Positions 8,262-16,819 of a stretch of 64,000 bases of DNA are shown one piece after another. The notes beneath the pieces are model-generated. The model was not told the DNA's origin. It was given only the letters and a program-made list of their open reading frames with translations, and searched no databases. Source of the DNA: Anaerolineales bacterium (lineage in GTDB: Bacteria > Chloroflexota > Anaerolineae > JAAEKA01); the NCBI GenBank assembly GCA_020634615.1, contig JACKBI010000018.1:1-64000 (forward strand), given 5' to 3'. Position 1 is the stretch's first letter, and every line of letters starts with the position of its first letter. The position numbers and the translations under genes were made by a program.

Positions 8262-9619
8262 AACGCATAGGATTTGTGGCGCTGGGATGTCTGCTGGCGC
8301 TGGTGCCGCTGGTTGCCCACGCTCAATCGTCGTCGCTGCCGGTCTGTTCCGGCCAGGATGGATACTTCCTGACTGCTTCACCCTGGTATGCGCAGGACCA
8401 AACACTGTTTTTGTCGCAGAGCGATCCAGGCGCCATCTGGCAAAGCACTGACGCAGGCAGGACGTGGGCAGGCGTAGTAGACATGTCCCGATATCGTGGG
8501 GTACAGTTCGGACCGGTGAGTATTGTGCCTGTGGAGTCAACCTCTGGGTTCCGTCTCTACAGCCCCTGGACAGTTTTTTCCAACGCCACGCTCGTTGCCC
8601 GTCTGCTGTGGTACAGCGACGACAGCGGGACGACCTGGCTTTCGCGCACACCAACTCCGGGACAAACCGACAGCAGGTTGTATCCGACGGATAATCCGGC
8701 CATTATGTTTGCTCTGGTAGATAGCTCGCCTCAGTGGCCTTCCACCGGCATCTGGCGAACTTACCCACTCAATACTAGTTGGTGGTGGCAGTGGGTCTTG
8801 GAGAGCACCAATGCGCTGGACCTCGCGGTCTCGCCGGACTACTTGGAGGACCAGACGGTGTTCGCTGCCCTGGAGAGCGTGTCGCCGGAGCTGGGGTCGC
8901 CAGTCATCGTGTCCACCGACGGCGGCGAGACCTGGCAAGGCCGGGGTGACGATGACCTGTGCAGCGAGGGCGCCGGCAGCATCCAGATCTCTTCCGGCTT
9001 CCCAGAGGATCACACTCTCTTCGTCCACCAGGCGAGTTCCCTGTTCAGGAGTCAGGATGCCGGCGAGACGTGGGAGGTGGTGTTTCCCCGCGACCGACCG
9101 CACTGCCAGCCAGGGGTGCTGGCACCGACTGCGGACAGCTACAAGCTGTCGTCCAACTTCGGCCAGGATCACACACTCTACATGGTGACGACCGGACCCA
9201 ACGATGACCAGCGATTGTTGGTTTCGGGGGATGGCGGCGCCACCTGGGACTACCAATCCAGCGTGAGCCGGTCGACCTCATTGCTCTGGGTGCTGGCGGC
9301 AGCGGAGAACCGTGGCGGAAGTGAAACTGACGAAGCTGGTAACGCCTTGTTCGCTGGCGCGATGGCGGAGGGGACTTCGGCGTCCAGTGGTGTTCGTGCG
9401 GCAGCGCCGAAGAGCAACTGGACGGCTTTTCTGCCGCTGATCGACTGGAGCGCGGCGCAACCCACAGCCAGATCCTTCACGCTGTTCATCAACGCGTGGA
9501 ATGAAATGGACGAGTCTACCTACTACCGCTCCGACGATGGCGGGGTGACGTGGGCGTGTATGTTGTTGCCCACCGTCCAGCCGCCGGGGCGGACAAATTA
9601 CTTCGGGAGGGAACGATGA
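8258..9619 (+). CDS. BNR-repeat beta-propeller protein, copy 2 (tandem paralogue)
   Basis: The start is ATG 8258, chosen because it overlaps the upstream stop as ATGA, has GAGAGGGA before it, and gives a clean signal peptide (MKRIGFVALGCLLALVPLVAHA). It encodes 453 residues with the same QDHTLF/DGG-TW propeller repeats as copy 1. The two genes are in register with a constant offset of 1358 bases through the 3' half, where long stretches are identical, while the 5' halves differ at many positions. It overlaps the next gene's ATG by four bases. Confidence 0.75.
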   Translation: MKRIGFVALGCLLALVPLVAHAQSSSLPVCSGQDGYFLTASPWYAQDQTLFLSQSDPGAIWQSTDAGRTWAGVVDMSRYRGVQFGPVSIVPVESTSGFRLYSPWTVFSNATLVARLLWYSDDSGTTWLSRTPTPGQTDSRLYPTDNPAIMFALVDSSPQWPSTGIWRTYPLNTSWWWQWVLESTNALDLAVSPDYLEDQTVFAALESVSPELGSPVIVSTDGGETWQGRGDDDLCSEGAGSIQISSGFPEDHTLFVHQASSLFRSQDAGETWEVVFPRDRPHCQPGVLAPTADSYKLSSNFGQDHTLYMVTTGPNDDQRLLVSGDGGATWDYQSSVSRSTSLLWVLAAAENRGGSETDEAGNALFAGAMAEGTSASSGVRAAAPKSNWTAFLPLIDWSAAQPTARSFTLFINAWNEMDESTYYRSDDGGVTWACMLLPTVQPPGRTNYFGRER

Positions 9620-11211
9620 AACGTTCATGGGTTGTCTCTATTGTCATCGTGATCTTGAGCGCCGCCTTGCTGCTTGTGATCAGCTTGGCAACAGCCACGC
9701 CGGGCCAGACGGAGCAAGCGCTCCTGGCACCTGAAGCCGCTAGTGGTGGTCCTTTGCCGGTTCCCGATTCGGGGGTGGCCAACATGGTGGTCGCGGCCGG
9801 CAGCACCCCTGTGGCCGTCACCGGCTACTTCATCAACCCCAAGGGCACGGTGGAGGCAACTGTGGTTGCTACTTTGGGGGCACATGGCTCGGTTCTGTTT
9901 GCGCCAACAGTCGCCAACCTGCGCAAGGACTGGATTGGCTCGGTAGCGCTGTCTCCGAACAACGCTGTCGGTTCTATCGCGGAGGTCTACTGGCGAGGAA
10001 GCAAACTGGGAACCAACAAACCGATCGAGTCCAGTGCATATGAGGCGGTTGCTTCACCGGGCACTGTTGCCTATCTGCCCTTTGTCGCATATGTGCCCGA
10101 TAACCCTAACACGCAGTTCAGCCGTATCTCCGTAGCTGGTTCGGGGGATATCACCCTGCAGTACTTCAACCGCGAGGGTACCCCAGTGCCCCCTACGCCG
10201 CTGGCCGACACTCTGGGCGCTGGCGGCCACAAGACTTACGATCTACACATTCCCAGCGCGCTTAACCCAACCTTTGGCACCAGCGCCTGGGTTGGCTCAT
10301 TGAAGATCACTTCTCAGGAAGGACAATCCATCTCGGCTGTGGAAAGCCACTACTGGGCTAATCGCGGTGTCTTGTCCTACCCCAGTTCCGCAAGTGGAGC
10401 AACCAGGAATTTCGTTCCAGGCGTCGAGCGCCGCTTCGAAGCAACGACAACAACGACACCGACGCCGAACTTATTAGGCTTCAGCGTCATTACTGCGCAA
10501 TGTCTCGATCAAACCACGGCTTGCGGCGTCAAGATGGAGTTCTACAACCCCGGCACACCCACTCCAGTTGCCACGTTGGTATGCACGATCGCACCGAATG
10601 CTGCGCGAGCTGCAAACACCAACAGCGGCGGCGACTGCCCCGTCGGAGCCAGTTTGACAGCCCTTGGAAACGCATACAACGGGTCCGCTATCGTGAGCTC
10701 CACCAACAATACGGACCTTGCTGTAGTAGCGTACACTGTCCGGCCAGTCAGTGCGATGATGGACGGTTTTCGTTCCGCGACGGTCGCGGATGCCAGCACA
10801 TGGGAACTTGCACCAGCGGTGTATCAGAAAGCATCCCCACCAATTCAAACACCTGTGCCCTCCTGCACGGGATGGAATTGGACACAGTACTCGATCATCT
10901 ACATCCAGAATCCCAGCACCACCGCGCAAGCGAAAGCCAGGTTGCATTTCTACCCACGCACCGCATCGCCAAACGCGCCGACCCTGAGCTACCCGGCGCT
11001 GGCCAGCATTACGCCGATCCCGCCGAACGGCTTTCAGGTCTTCAACACCAAGAATAACTGCGCCGATATCTGGCTGGGGACAGCCGGCCAGAGCGTCAAC
11101 TGGGAGGGCAGTCTGCATGTCGAGGCTGTCGAAGGGTCGATCGTCGTCATCGTCAAGACCATCGGACCAGGTAGTGTCATGAGTGCTTACAACGCCTTTG
11201 GCTATGAGTGA
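9616..11211 (+). CDS. Secreted hypothetical protein, last gene of the exported-protein operon
   Basis: The start is ATG 9616, which overlaps the upstream TGA and is preceded by GGGAGGGA. A signal peptide or anchor is at 5-28 (VVSIVIVILSAALLLVISLA). The 531-residue remainder is rich in beta-strand-like, Thr/Ser/Asn-rich sequence in two similar halves: both contain an 'NP.T..A.A..HFY/YFN' type strand and a 'S.AIVS..N..LAVVAYTV' or 'ISAVESHYWA' strand. This suggests repeated beta-sandwich modules with Thr-Pro spacers. I do not recognise a named family. The ATGA coupling to the BNR genes implies coordinated export. Confidence 0.6.
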   Translation: MKRSWVVSIVIVILSAALLLVISLATATPGQTEQALLAPEAASGGPLPVPDSGVANMVVAAGSTPVAVTGYFINPKGTVEATVVATLGAHGSVLFAPTVANLRKDWIGSVALSPNNAVGSIAEVYWRGSKLGTNKPIESSAYEAVASPGTVAYLPFVAYVPDNPNTQFSRISVAGSGDITLQYFNREGTPVPPTPLADTLGAGGHKTYDLHIPSALNPTFGTSAWVGSLKITSQEGQSISAVESHYWANRGVLSYPSSASGATRNFVPGVERRFEATTTTTPTPNLLGFSVITAQCLDQTTACGVKMEFYNPGTPTPVATLVCTIAPNAARAANTNSGGDCPVGASLTALGNAYNGSAIVSSTNNTDLAVVAYTVRPVSAMMDGFRSATVADASTWELAPAVYQKASPPIQTPVPSCTGWNWTQYSIIYIQNPSTTAQAKARLHFYPRTASPNAPTLSYPALASITPIPPNGFQVFNTKNNCADIWLGTAGQSVNWEGSLHVEAVEGSIVVIVKTIGPGSVMSAYNAFGYE

Positions 11212-11351
11212 TTGAACAGCGTTTGACAGATGACGCCCTGCTTTCCAACTCACTGTCATCCCCCTTTTCTTCCACCTACAACGGTTTCACAGCGCTTCCA
11301 TCTTCCTTCAAGAGATGGATAGCCTTGCATGTGAATCGTCCACTTCTCTTG

Positions 11352-11380
11352 TTGACGCCTCTTTGCCTTTCTTCTATAAT
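11352..11380 (+). promoter_or_regulatory. Sigma70-type promoter of the proline dehydrogenase gene
   Basis: TTGACG (11352-11357), a 17-base spacer and TATAAT (11375-11380). The coding start is at 11461, leaving a leader of roughly 70 bases. The rest of the 249-base gap after 11211 shows nothing else I can name. Confidence 0.65.
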
Positions 11381-11460
11381 CGGTGGCAAGTCCCAAAACG
11401 CGGCACGTCAAGTGTTGCCGCGAGTCGCTACCCCGCTTATCTTTTCCCAAAGGAACAATT

Positions 11461-12399
11461 ATGGCGTCACCCCTTCGTCACTTTTTTATCGCCCTGTCAA
11501 AAAGCCCACAGCTGCAAAGTGTCATCGTCGGATTCCCGGTCAGCCGGCAGGCGGCGCGGCGCTTCGTGGCCGGCGAGCGGCTGGAGGACGCGATCGACGC
11601 GATCCGGGCCATCAACGCGGCCGGCATGGCAGCCACCCTGGATTTTCTGGGCGAGCATGTCGACAGCGAGACTGAAGCGCGCGTCAACGCCGACGAGTAC
11701 ATCCGCGCCCTGCACGCCATCCACCAGGCCGGCCTGGACGCCAACATCTCCATCAAGCTGACAGCCATGGGGCTGGCGGTGGACGACGAGTTCTGCTACC
11801 AGAACGTGCGCCGTATCGTGGAAGCTGCGGCCGACCTGGGCAACTTCGTGCGCATCGACATGGAGGACTCGCCGGTCACCGACCGCACGATCGCCATCTA
11901 CGAGCGGCTGCGTGATGACTTTGCCAATACCGGCCTGGTCTTGCAGGCTTACCTGTACCGCACCGAAGGCGACGTGCGGCGGCTGATGGAGGCGGGGCGG
12001 GGGCACTTTCGCTTGTGCAAAGGCGCCTACGATGAGCCGCCCGAGGTAGCCTGGCAGGAGAAGGCCGACGTAGACAGCAATCTGGTCAAGCTGATGACGC
12101 TGATGCTGGACAGTCGCGGCGCCTATCCTGGCGTCTATCCGGCACTGGCAAGCCACGACCACATGATCATCAACTGGACCAAGGCTTACGCCTACACCCA
12201 CAACATCTCCCCCGACCGCTTCGAGTTCCAGATGCTCTACGGCATCCGTCGTGACCTGCAACAGCAGCTAGCCGATCAAGGCTACCGCATGCGCGTTTAC
12301 ATCCCCTACGGCACGCGCTGGTATCCCTACTACATGCGCCGCCTGGCCGAGCGTCCGGCCAACGTGGTCTTCTTCGCCCGCGCGATGTTTGGCAATTGA
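11461..12399 (+). CDS. Proline dehydrogenase family protein
   Basis: A single-domain FAD-dependent proline dehydrogenase (312 aa) that would oxidise L-proline to 1-pyrroline-5-carboxylate. Signatures seen: NISIKLTAMGL (barrel strand), VRIDMEDS, LVLQAYLYRTEGD, FRLCKGAYDEP, ALASHD and the C-terminal YIPYGTRWYPYYMRRLAERPAN, in which the Arg pair and neighbouring Tyr bind the proline carboxylate in known family members. The length fits the short monofunctional type; the partner P5C dehydrogenase is not in the window. The start ATG 11461 has AAAGGAA upstream and begins just before the conserved region. It is monocistronic, with its own promoter at 11352 and a terminator at 12420. Confidence 0.88.
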   Translation: MASPLRHFFIALSKSPQLQSVIVGFPVSRQAARRFVAGERLEDAIDAIRAINAAGMAATLDFLGEHVDSETEARVNADEYIRALHAIHQAGLDANISIKLTAMGLAVDDEFCYQNVRRIVEAAADLGNFVRIDMEDSPVTDRTIAIYERLRDDFANTGLVLQAYLYRTEGDVRRLMEAGRGHFRLCKGAYDEPPEVAWQEKADVDSNLVKLMTLMLDSRGAYPGVYPALASHDHMIINWTKAYAYTHNISPDRFEFQMLYGIRRDLQQQLADQGYRMRVYIPYGTRWYPYYMRRLAERPANVVFFARAMFGN

Positions 12400-12419
12400 T
12401 TTGCTGAGATCGAGCTTTC

Positions 12420-12460
12420 AGGGCCGGCAGTCCTTCCGAGGACTGCCGGCCCTCTTCTTT
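12420..12460 (+). terminator. Strong hairpin terminator after proline dehydrogenase
   Basis: Perfect 14-bp arms (12420-12433 and 12440-12453) enclose the loop TTCCGA, followed by a T-rich run CTTCTTT. The same loop and arm length recur inside the GH94 gene at 43970-44003. Confidence 0.75.
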
Positions 12461-12490
12461 CCCTGGACTTACAGGTTGTTAACGTTCTGT

Positions 12491-12504
12491 ATGACGCGCG
12501 TCAT
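12491..12504. promoter_or_regulatory. 14-bp perfect palindrome upstream of the lycopene cyclase gene
   Basis: ATGACGCGCGTCAT is perfectly symmetrical and lies about 50 bases before the GTG start. A TAATAC box follows at about 12529. It could be an operator overlapping the promoter; the binding protein is unknown. Confidence 0.35.
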
Positions 12505-12555
12505 AGCGCGCCGTCGCAACCTCCGCGATAATACGGGCGGAGTCCGATTGCGTCC

Positions 12556-13689
12556 GTGAAACACTACGATTTCGTCCTTGCCGGCGGTGGTCTCGCCGGA
12601 TTGAGTCTTGCCTGCCGGCTCGCCCGAAGCCCGCTGGGCAGCAAATCCATGCTCATTATCGATCACGACAAGGATCAGCAGAGCGACCGCACATTCAGCT
12701 TCTGGACCACAGGGTCGGGACCGTTCGACGATGCAGTCTGCCGGTCGTGGCGTCACATGCGCGTTGCGGGCAGTTGCACAGAGCAACGCATCGACCTCGA
12801 TCCGTATCGCTACAAGACGATTCGCGGCCGCGATTTCTATCGCTGCGCGCGTGGCCTGCTGGCAGACAGACCGTCGATAGAATTCGCCGACGGTCACATC
12901 GACAGCATCGAGGATGGTGAACGGGCTGCAACGGTCCGCTTCGACGACAACGAAGTGACCGGGACGTGGGTGTTCGACAGCCTGCTTGAGCCGGCTCAGG
13001 CGATGAACAACGGCTTCACCCGCCTCAAGCTGACCTTTGTCGGCTGGGAGATCGAGACGTCCGAACCCTCCTTCGACGCCGATGTCATGACCTTCATGGA
13101 CTTTCGCACGCCGCAACGCGATGATCTGCGCTTCATCTACGTCTTGCCATTTGCGGTCAACCGCGCGCTGGTGGAGTACACCGCGTTTACAACTGGTCGC
13201 ATCAGCGGCTCAGAAGCGCGTGCCGCATTGACCGCATATCTCGAAAGCGTTGTCGGGTTGCAGCAGTTCAGTATTTTGTCGCAGGAAGGTGGCTGTCTGC
13301 CGGTCACGGATCAGCCGTACCCCCGTCGCCTGGGCAAACGGGTGATGGCGGTGGGCATCAAGGGCGGGCGGCTCAAGCCGACGACCGGCTACGCCTTCAC
13401 GCGCGTGAAGGCCGACAGCGACGCGATTGTGGCATCGCTTCTGCAACGTGGTCATCCCTTCGATGTGCCACAGGGCGAGCCGAGCTTTCGCTGGCTGGAC
13501 AGCATCATGCTGCGGGTCATGGCGAAACACGGCGGCGACATGCACGCAATCATGGAGACGTTCTTCGCAAAGAACCCGGCCGAACGGGTGTTGAGCTTTC
13601 TTGACGAAGAAGCGACGCCGCTGGACATCCTGCAACTCATGGCAACGTTGCCGGCCGCGAAGTTTGTCGAGGCAGCCCTGCTGAATTGA
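12556..13689 (+). CDS. Lycopene cyclase (CrtY/beta-cyclase family)
   Basis: A 377-residue flavoprotein of the lycopene beta-cyclase family. It has an N-terminal dinucleotide fold (YDFVLAGGGLAGLSLACRL, residues 4-22), then RTFSFW, DPYRYKTIRGRDFY, QAMNNGFTRLKLTFVGWEIE, DFRTPQRDDLRFIYVLPF and the late KGGRLKPTTGYAFTRV motif, all in the family order. It would cyclise the ends of lycopene to give beta-rings. No other carotenoid genes are adjacent, so the pathway must be completed elsewhere. The start is GTG 12556, directly before the conserved N-terminus. A palindrome at 12491-12504 may control it. Confidence 0.87.
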   Translation: MKHYDFVLAGGGLAGLSLACRLARSPLGSKSMLIIDHDKDQQSDRTFSFWTTGSGPFDDAVCRSWRHMRVAGSCTEQRIDLDPYRYKTIRGRDFYRCARGLLADRPSIEFADGHIDSIEDGERAATVRFDDNEVTGTWVFDSLLEPAQAMNNGFTRLKLTFVGWEIETSEPSFDADVMTFMDFRTPQRDDLRFIYVLPFAVNRALVEYTAFTTGRISGSEARAALTAYLESVVGLQQFSILSQEGGCLPVTDQPYPRRLGKRVMAVGIKGGRLKPTTGYAFTRVKADSDAIVASLLQRGHPFDVPQGEPSFRWLDSIMLRVMAKHGGDMHAIMETFFAKNPAERVLSFLDEEATPLDILQLMATLPAAKFVEAALLN

Positions 13690-13928
13690 ACCATCGATGT
13701 ACAGCATGGAAGTCAAATTCGACATGAGTTACAAAGATGGACGGGCATTACGCGCTGCTGGCCGAATAGCCAGCTTCGTAATTCCGTTTCGACTGATCGA
13801 TAGATGCAAAGACTGGTTCAGGAGATTGTGGAGTCCCAACGCAGCAATGCCAAGAAGGCGCCAACCTTCGCGCAACCCTGCGTTTGTCTACCTCGTAAGC
13901 TGAGGTTGGTTTTGAAAGGAGCAATACG

Positions 13929-14474
13929 ATGGAAAAGAGAGTTCTGGTGGCATACGCCACGAAGTACGGCGCGACCGCCGAGATCGCGCAGGCAATTGGT
14001 GACACGCTGCGCAAGGCCAGCCTGACGGTCGATGTCGCGGAGGTCGATGCGACGGCTGCCGTGGCAACCTATGATGCTGTGGTGCTGGGCAGCGCGGTTT
14101 ATGCCGGGCACTGGCGTAAAGAGGCAGTCGAGTTTCTCGATGTGCAGAAGACAAACCTGGCTGACCGGCCGGTCTGGATCTTTTCCAGTGGACCGACCAG
14201 CGAAGGCGACCCCATCGAGGCCATGGATGGCTGGCGCTTTCCGGAAGACCAGCAGCCGCTGGCTGACCGCATTGGTCCGCGGGACATCACGGTTTTTGGC
14301 GGTCGTATCGATCCTGAAAAGCTGAACCTGGGCGAAAAGCTGATCCTCAAAGCGGTCAAGGCGCAGACCGGCGACTTCCGCAACTGGGACGCGATCGACG
14401 CCTGGGCCGCGGGCATCGCCGAAACCTTGGCCAATATGCCGGAAGAAGTTGAAGAACCGGTGGCTACGTCCTGA
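13929..14474 (+). CDS. Flavodoxin-domain protein, possible protoporphyrinogen oxidase-like (HemG type)
   Basis: This 181-residue protein begins VLVAYATKYGATAEIAQAIG, the FMN phosphate-binding loop of flavodoxin folds (T/S-x-T/Y-G-x-T). It continues with YDAVVLGSAVYAGHWRKEAVEFL, typical of the HemG/flavodoxin_5 branch, and DFRNWDAIDAWA near the end. Small free-standing members transfer electrons or oxidise protoporphyrinogen; which applies here is not visible. AAAGGAG at about 13914 precedes the ATG. A second, related flavodoxin gene follows after 61 bases. The 239 bases between 13689 and this gene show no feature I can name. Confidence 0.75.
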   Translation: MEKRVLVAYATKYGATAEIAQAIGDTLRKASLTVDVAEVDATAAVATYDAVVLGSAVYAGHWRKEAVEFLDVQKTNLADRPVWIFSSGPTSEGDPIEAMDGWRFPEDQQPLADRIGPRDITVFGGRIDPEKLNLGEKLILKAVKAQTGDFRNWDAIDAWAAGIAETLANMPEEVEEPVATS

Positions 14475-14535
14475 TCCTGCCTGTGTGCTGCCGGTCTTGT
14501 GCACAGGTTTTTGAAGCGCACCAGGAGAAAAGGCC

Positions 14536-15057
14536 GTGCCTGAACGAATCCTCGTTACCTATGCCAGCCGCACCGGTACAACTGCCGGCGTGGCTGAAGC
14601 GGTCGGCGCCACGCTGCGCGCCGGCGGTGCACAGGTGGATGTCCTCCCCGTGGCGGCAGTCCAGGACCTGACATCTTTCGATGCCGTCGTCGTTGGCAGC
14701 GCGATCCAAAGCAAGCAATGGCTGCCGGAGGCCATGCAGTTCGTACAGACAAACCGGGACGCGTTACGCCGCAAGCCATTCGCAACGTTTCTTGTTTGCA
14801 TGACGCTGGCGATGAAGAAGGGTGACTATCGCAGCGAGGTGGGTGCCTGGCTGCAGCCGGTGCGCGCGTTGGTGCCGACGGTCAGCGAAGGGCTTTTCGC
14901 CGGCGCGCTGGACATCAGCAAGGTGCCGGCGTGGCGCAACCGGATGATGTTCCGCGTCAGTGTCGCCATGGGCGTCTGGTCGGAAGGGGATCACCGCGAC
15001 TGGGATGCCATCCGCGCCTGGACGGAGAGTCTTGGCCCGCTGCTTGTGGCGCCGTAA
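14536..15057 (+). CDS. Flavodoxin-domain protein (second copy)
   Basis: A 173-residue homologue of the preceding protein: ILVTYASRTGTTAGVAEAVG is the FMN-binding loop, then FDAVVVGSAIQSKQWLPEAMQFV, and a C-terminal DHRDWDAIRAWTE matching DFRNWDAIDAWA of the first copy. The start is GTG 14536 with AGGAGAAAAGG upstream. The pair probably arose by duplication and forms an operon. The loop TGT in place of YGAT and the sequence divergence suggest the two do not do identical jobs. Confidence 0.75.
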   Translation: MPERILVTYASRTGTTAGVAEAVGATLRAGGAQVDVLPVAAVQDLTSFDAVVVGSAIQSKQWLPEAMQFVQTNRDALRRKPFATFLVCMTLAMKKGDYRSEVGAWLQPVRALVPTVSEGLFAGALDISKVPAWRNRMMFRVSVAMGVWSEGDHRDWDAIRAWTESLGPLLVAP

Positions 15058-15187
15058 GCTCATGTGTGTCAACTGGATGCCGCTTTGGCCGCTCTCCTGA
15101 CCGAGCCAACACCAGGAAGTTGTTTGTAGCCGCGTCCTGACACCTGTGGCCGCGTGTCGCAGACGCAAGGCAGGAGAACTGCCGACG

Positions 15188-15364
15188 ATGACCACAGACA
15201 ACCAAGCTGGCTTTGACTTGGCGCGGCACGCTGCCGGCGTTCGACTGTATCGACTGGGCGGAGCAGGGCGTCGATCTTTGCGCGACGTGCCGGAGATCGT
15301 CGATCCGGCGCAACTTGTCGAGGTCGCTGGCGCGTTGCGGGATCTGGTGGCGCGCCTGGCCTAA
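15188..15364 (+). CDS. Possible small protein (58 aa), doubtful
   Basis: An open frame from ATG 15188 (AGGAG about 12 bases upstream) encodes a 58-residue protein with no recognised family. Its tail DPAQLVEVAGALRDLVARLA could form a helix. It lies in the 434-base region between the flavodoxin and TetR genes and ends just before a large palindrome. It may be a remnant or chance frame. Confidence 0.25.
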   Translation: MTTDNQAGFDLARHAAGVRLYRLGGAGRRSLRDVPEIVDPAQLVEVAGALRDLVARLA

Positions 15365-15387
15365 ATCCACAAAGCTTTGTGATCACA

Positions 15388-15439
15388 GTGCGGGACGAAA
15401 ATGCGGTGAGCAATTGCTTGCCGCATTTTCGTCCCGCAC
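15388..15439. repeat. 52-bp near-perfect palindrome
   Basis: Perfect 19-bp arms (15388-15406 and 15421-15439) surround a 14-base centre that itself contains the palindrome AGCAATTGCT. The only non-Watson-Crick positions would be two G-U pairs in RNA. It sits 3 bases upstream of the TetR -35 box and could end upstream transcription, though there is no T-run. Confidence 0.7.
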
Positions 15440-15442
15440 GAA

Positions 15443-15471
15443 TTGACACTAACTAGACCAGTCGTTATAAT
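15443..15471 (+). promoter_or_regulatory. Consensus sigma70 promoter with an internal TetR operator
   Basis: TTGACA (15443-15448), 17 bases, TATAAT (15466-15471): a perfect consensus match. The spacer contains CTAGACCAGTCGT, an imperfect dyad around GAC-CA-GTC. It resembles the TAGACCAGTCTA-type boxes I recall for LmrA/YxaF-class TetR repressors, the class encoded immediately downstream, so autorepression is likely. Confidence 0.7.
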
Positions 15472-15491
15472 TGCCTGCGACGAGGCTTCCT

Positions 15492-16070
15492 ATGACAACC
15501 ACACGTGACCAGATCATCGACACCACCAGCGACCTGATGGAGTCTCAAGGCTACCACGCCACCGGACTGAACCAGATCGTCGCCGAGAGCGGCGCGCCCA
15601 AGGGATCGCTCTACCACTACTTCCCCGGCGGCAAGGAGGAGATGGCGGCTGAGGCCATCGATCGCACCGGACGGCAACTGGAAGAACGCATCCGCGCCAA
15701 CCTGCCTCCCGGCGTTGCGCCGGCCGAGGCGCTGCGCGACTTTGCCCACACCATCGCCTTCCACATCGAAGCGTCTGGCTATCGCGCCGGTGGACCGCTG
15801 ACCGCCGTCGCGATGGAGACGGCGACCAATAGCAAACGGCTGAACCGCGCCTGCCGCGACGCCTTCGAACGGGTCATCACTGCTTTCGCCGAACGTCTGG
15901 TCACCGAGGGAACGCCGGCTGAACGCGCCCGCGGGCTTTCCGTTTTCGTGACGGCCGCCTTCGAGGGCGGGATCATCCTCAGCCGCACCTACCACAGCGG
16001 CGATCCGCTGCGGCAGGTGGGCGACGTGCTGTTCGAATTCATGAGCACGCACCTCCTCAGTGGAGTTTGA
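15492..16070 (+). CDS. TetR/AcrR family repressor, LmrA/YxaF type
   Basis: A 192-residue regulator. The DNA-binding domain TRDQIIDTTSDLMESQGYHA, TGLNQIVAESGAPKGSLYHYF is the classic TetR helix-turn-helix, and the GAPKGSLYHYFPGGKEEM version is characteristic of the LmrA/YxaF group. The C-terminal ligand domain contains CRDAFERVITAFAERL and AAFEGGIILSRTYHSGDPL, also typical of the group. ATG 15492 lies about 20 bases after the -10 box, so the transcript has a very short leader; upstream in-frame starts would fall inside the promoter. It probably controls itself and the two NAD(P)-binding proteins downstream. Confidence 0.85.
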   Translation: MTTTRDQIIDTTSDLMESQGYHATGLNQIVAESGAPKGSLYHYFPGGKEEMAAEAIDRTGRQLEERIRANLPPGVAPAEALRDFAHTIAFHIEASGYRAGGPLTAVAMETATNSKRLNRACRDAFERVITAFAERLVTEGTPAERARGLSVFVTAAFEGGIILSRTYHSGDPLRQVGDVLFEFMSTHLLSGV

Positions 16071-16113
16071 GCAACTACGTGATCATCATCGATTTTTTCA
16101 CGCTTGTCGTGTT

Positions 16114-16130
16114 CATGACTGCCAGTCATG
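16114..16130. promoter_or_regulatory. 17-bp palindrome before the NAD(P)-binding protein pair
   Basis: CATGACTG-C-CAGTCATG is a perfect 8+1+8 dyad in the 112-base gap. It shares the GAC...GTC core with the TetR operator at 15450-15462 but with different spacing, so it may be another site for the same repressor. No clear -35/-10 pair was found around it. Confidence 0.4.
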
Positions 16131-16182
16131 CCGGAATCTAGATAACAGGCGCATTTTTGGGTTACGAAAAAGGTGCTGAGCC

Positions 16183-16818
16183 ATGAAGATTATCGTGTTC
16201 GGAGCCAGTTCCAAGAGCGGGCTGGAAGTTGTCAGACAAGCCGTCGCGGCCGGTCACGCCGTCACAGCATTCGTGCGCGATACGGTCAAGCTGGGTACGC
16301 CCGCGGCCGGCGTGACGGTTGTCCAGGGCGACGCGACGGATGCAGCTGCGGTGGCAGCCGCCATCGCTGGCCAGGAGGCTGTCATCAGCCTGATCGGGCC
16401 TACCCAGGGTGGACCCAAGAGCGTGGCGACCGCGGCTACCGGCAACATTCTGACCGGCATGAAACAGCACGGCGTGCGTCGCCTGGTGGTCGCGTCGGTG
16501 GCTGGCATCCCTGCGCCGGGCGACAACCGCGGCGCGCTGGCCGGCGTCATCGGCGGGGCGATCAAGCTCTTTATGCGCGATGCCTACGCCGACCGCGAGC
16601 AGCAGCTGGCCTTGCTACAGAGCAGCGACCTGGACTGGGTCGCCATTCGCCTGCCGCGCCTGACCGACGATCCGGCCAGTGGTTACCAACTGGGCTTTTC
16701 CAACCCCGGCCCTGGTCTGGTGGTCTCACGGGCCGATCTGGCCGCGGCGATGCTGGAACAACTGACCGCCAATGCGTGGCTGGGCAAGGCCCCGATCATC
16801 AGCGCCAAGGCGGCCTGA
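16183..16818 (+). CDS. NAD(P)-binding atypical SDR (NmrA/flavin-reductase-like)
   Basis: A 211-residue Rossmann protein: MKIIVFGASSKSGLEVVRQA is the dinucleotide-binding glycine loop (G-A-S-x-x-S-G), then VTVVQGDATD, QEAVISLIGP, GVRRLVVASVAGI and DWVAIRLPRLTD, as in the NAD(P)H-binding SDR group with BLVRB/NmrA-like folds. It lacks the YxxxK pair of classical SDRs, normal for this group. Substrate unknown. It lies between the TetR gene and a second NmrA-like gene, one base away; such pairs often respond to electrophiles or quinones, which is inference. Confidence 0.78.
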   Translation: MKIIVFGASSKSGLEVVRQAVAAGHAVTAFVRDTVKLGTPAAGVTVVQGDATDAAAVAAAIAGQEAVISLIGPTQGGPKSVATAATGNILTGMKQHGVRRLVVASVAGIPAPGDNRGALAGVIGGAIKLFMRDAYADREQQLALLQSSDLDWVAIRLPRLTDDPASGYQLGFSNPGPGLVVSRADLAAAMLEQLTANAWLGKAPIISAKAA

Positions 16819-16819
16819 C

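Noticed and set aside
13697..13903. 68-codon frame between the lycopene cyclase and flavodoxin genes
   Set aside because: No ribosome-binding site, no family similarity and an unlikely basic, Trp/Arg-rich tail.
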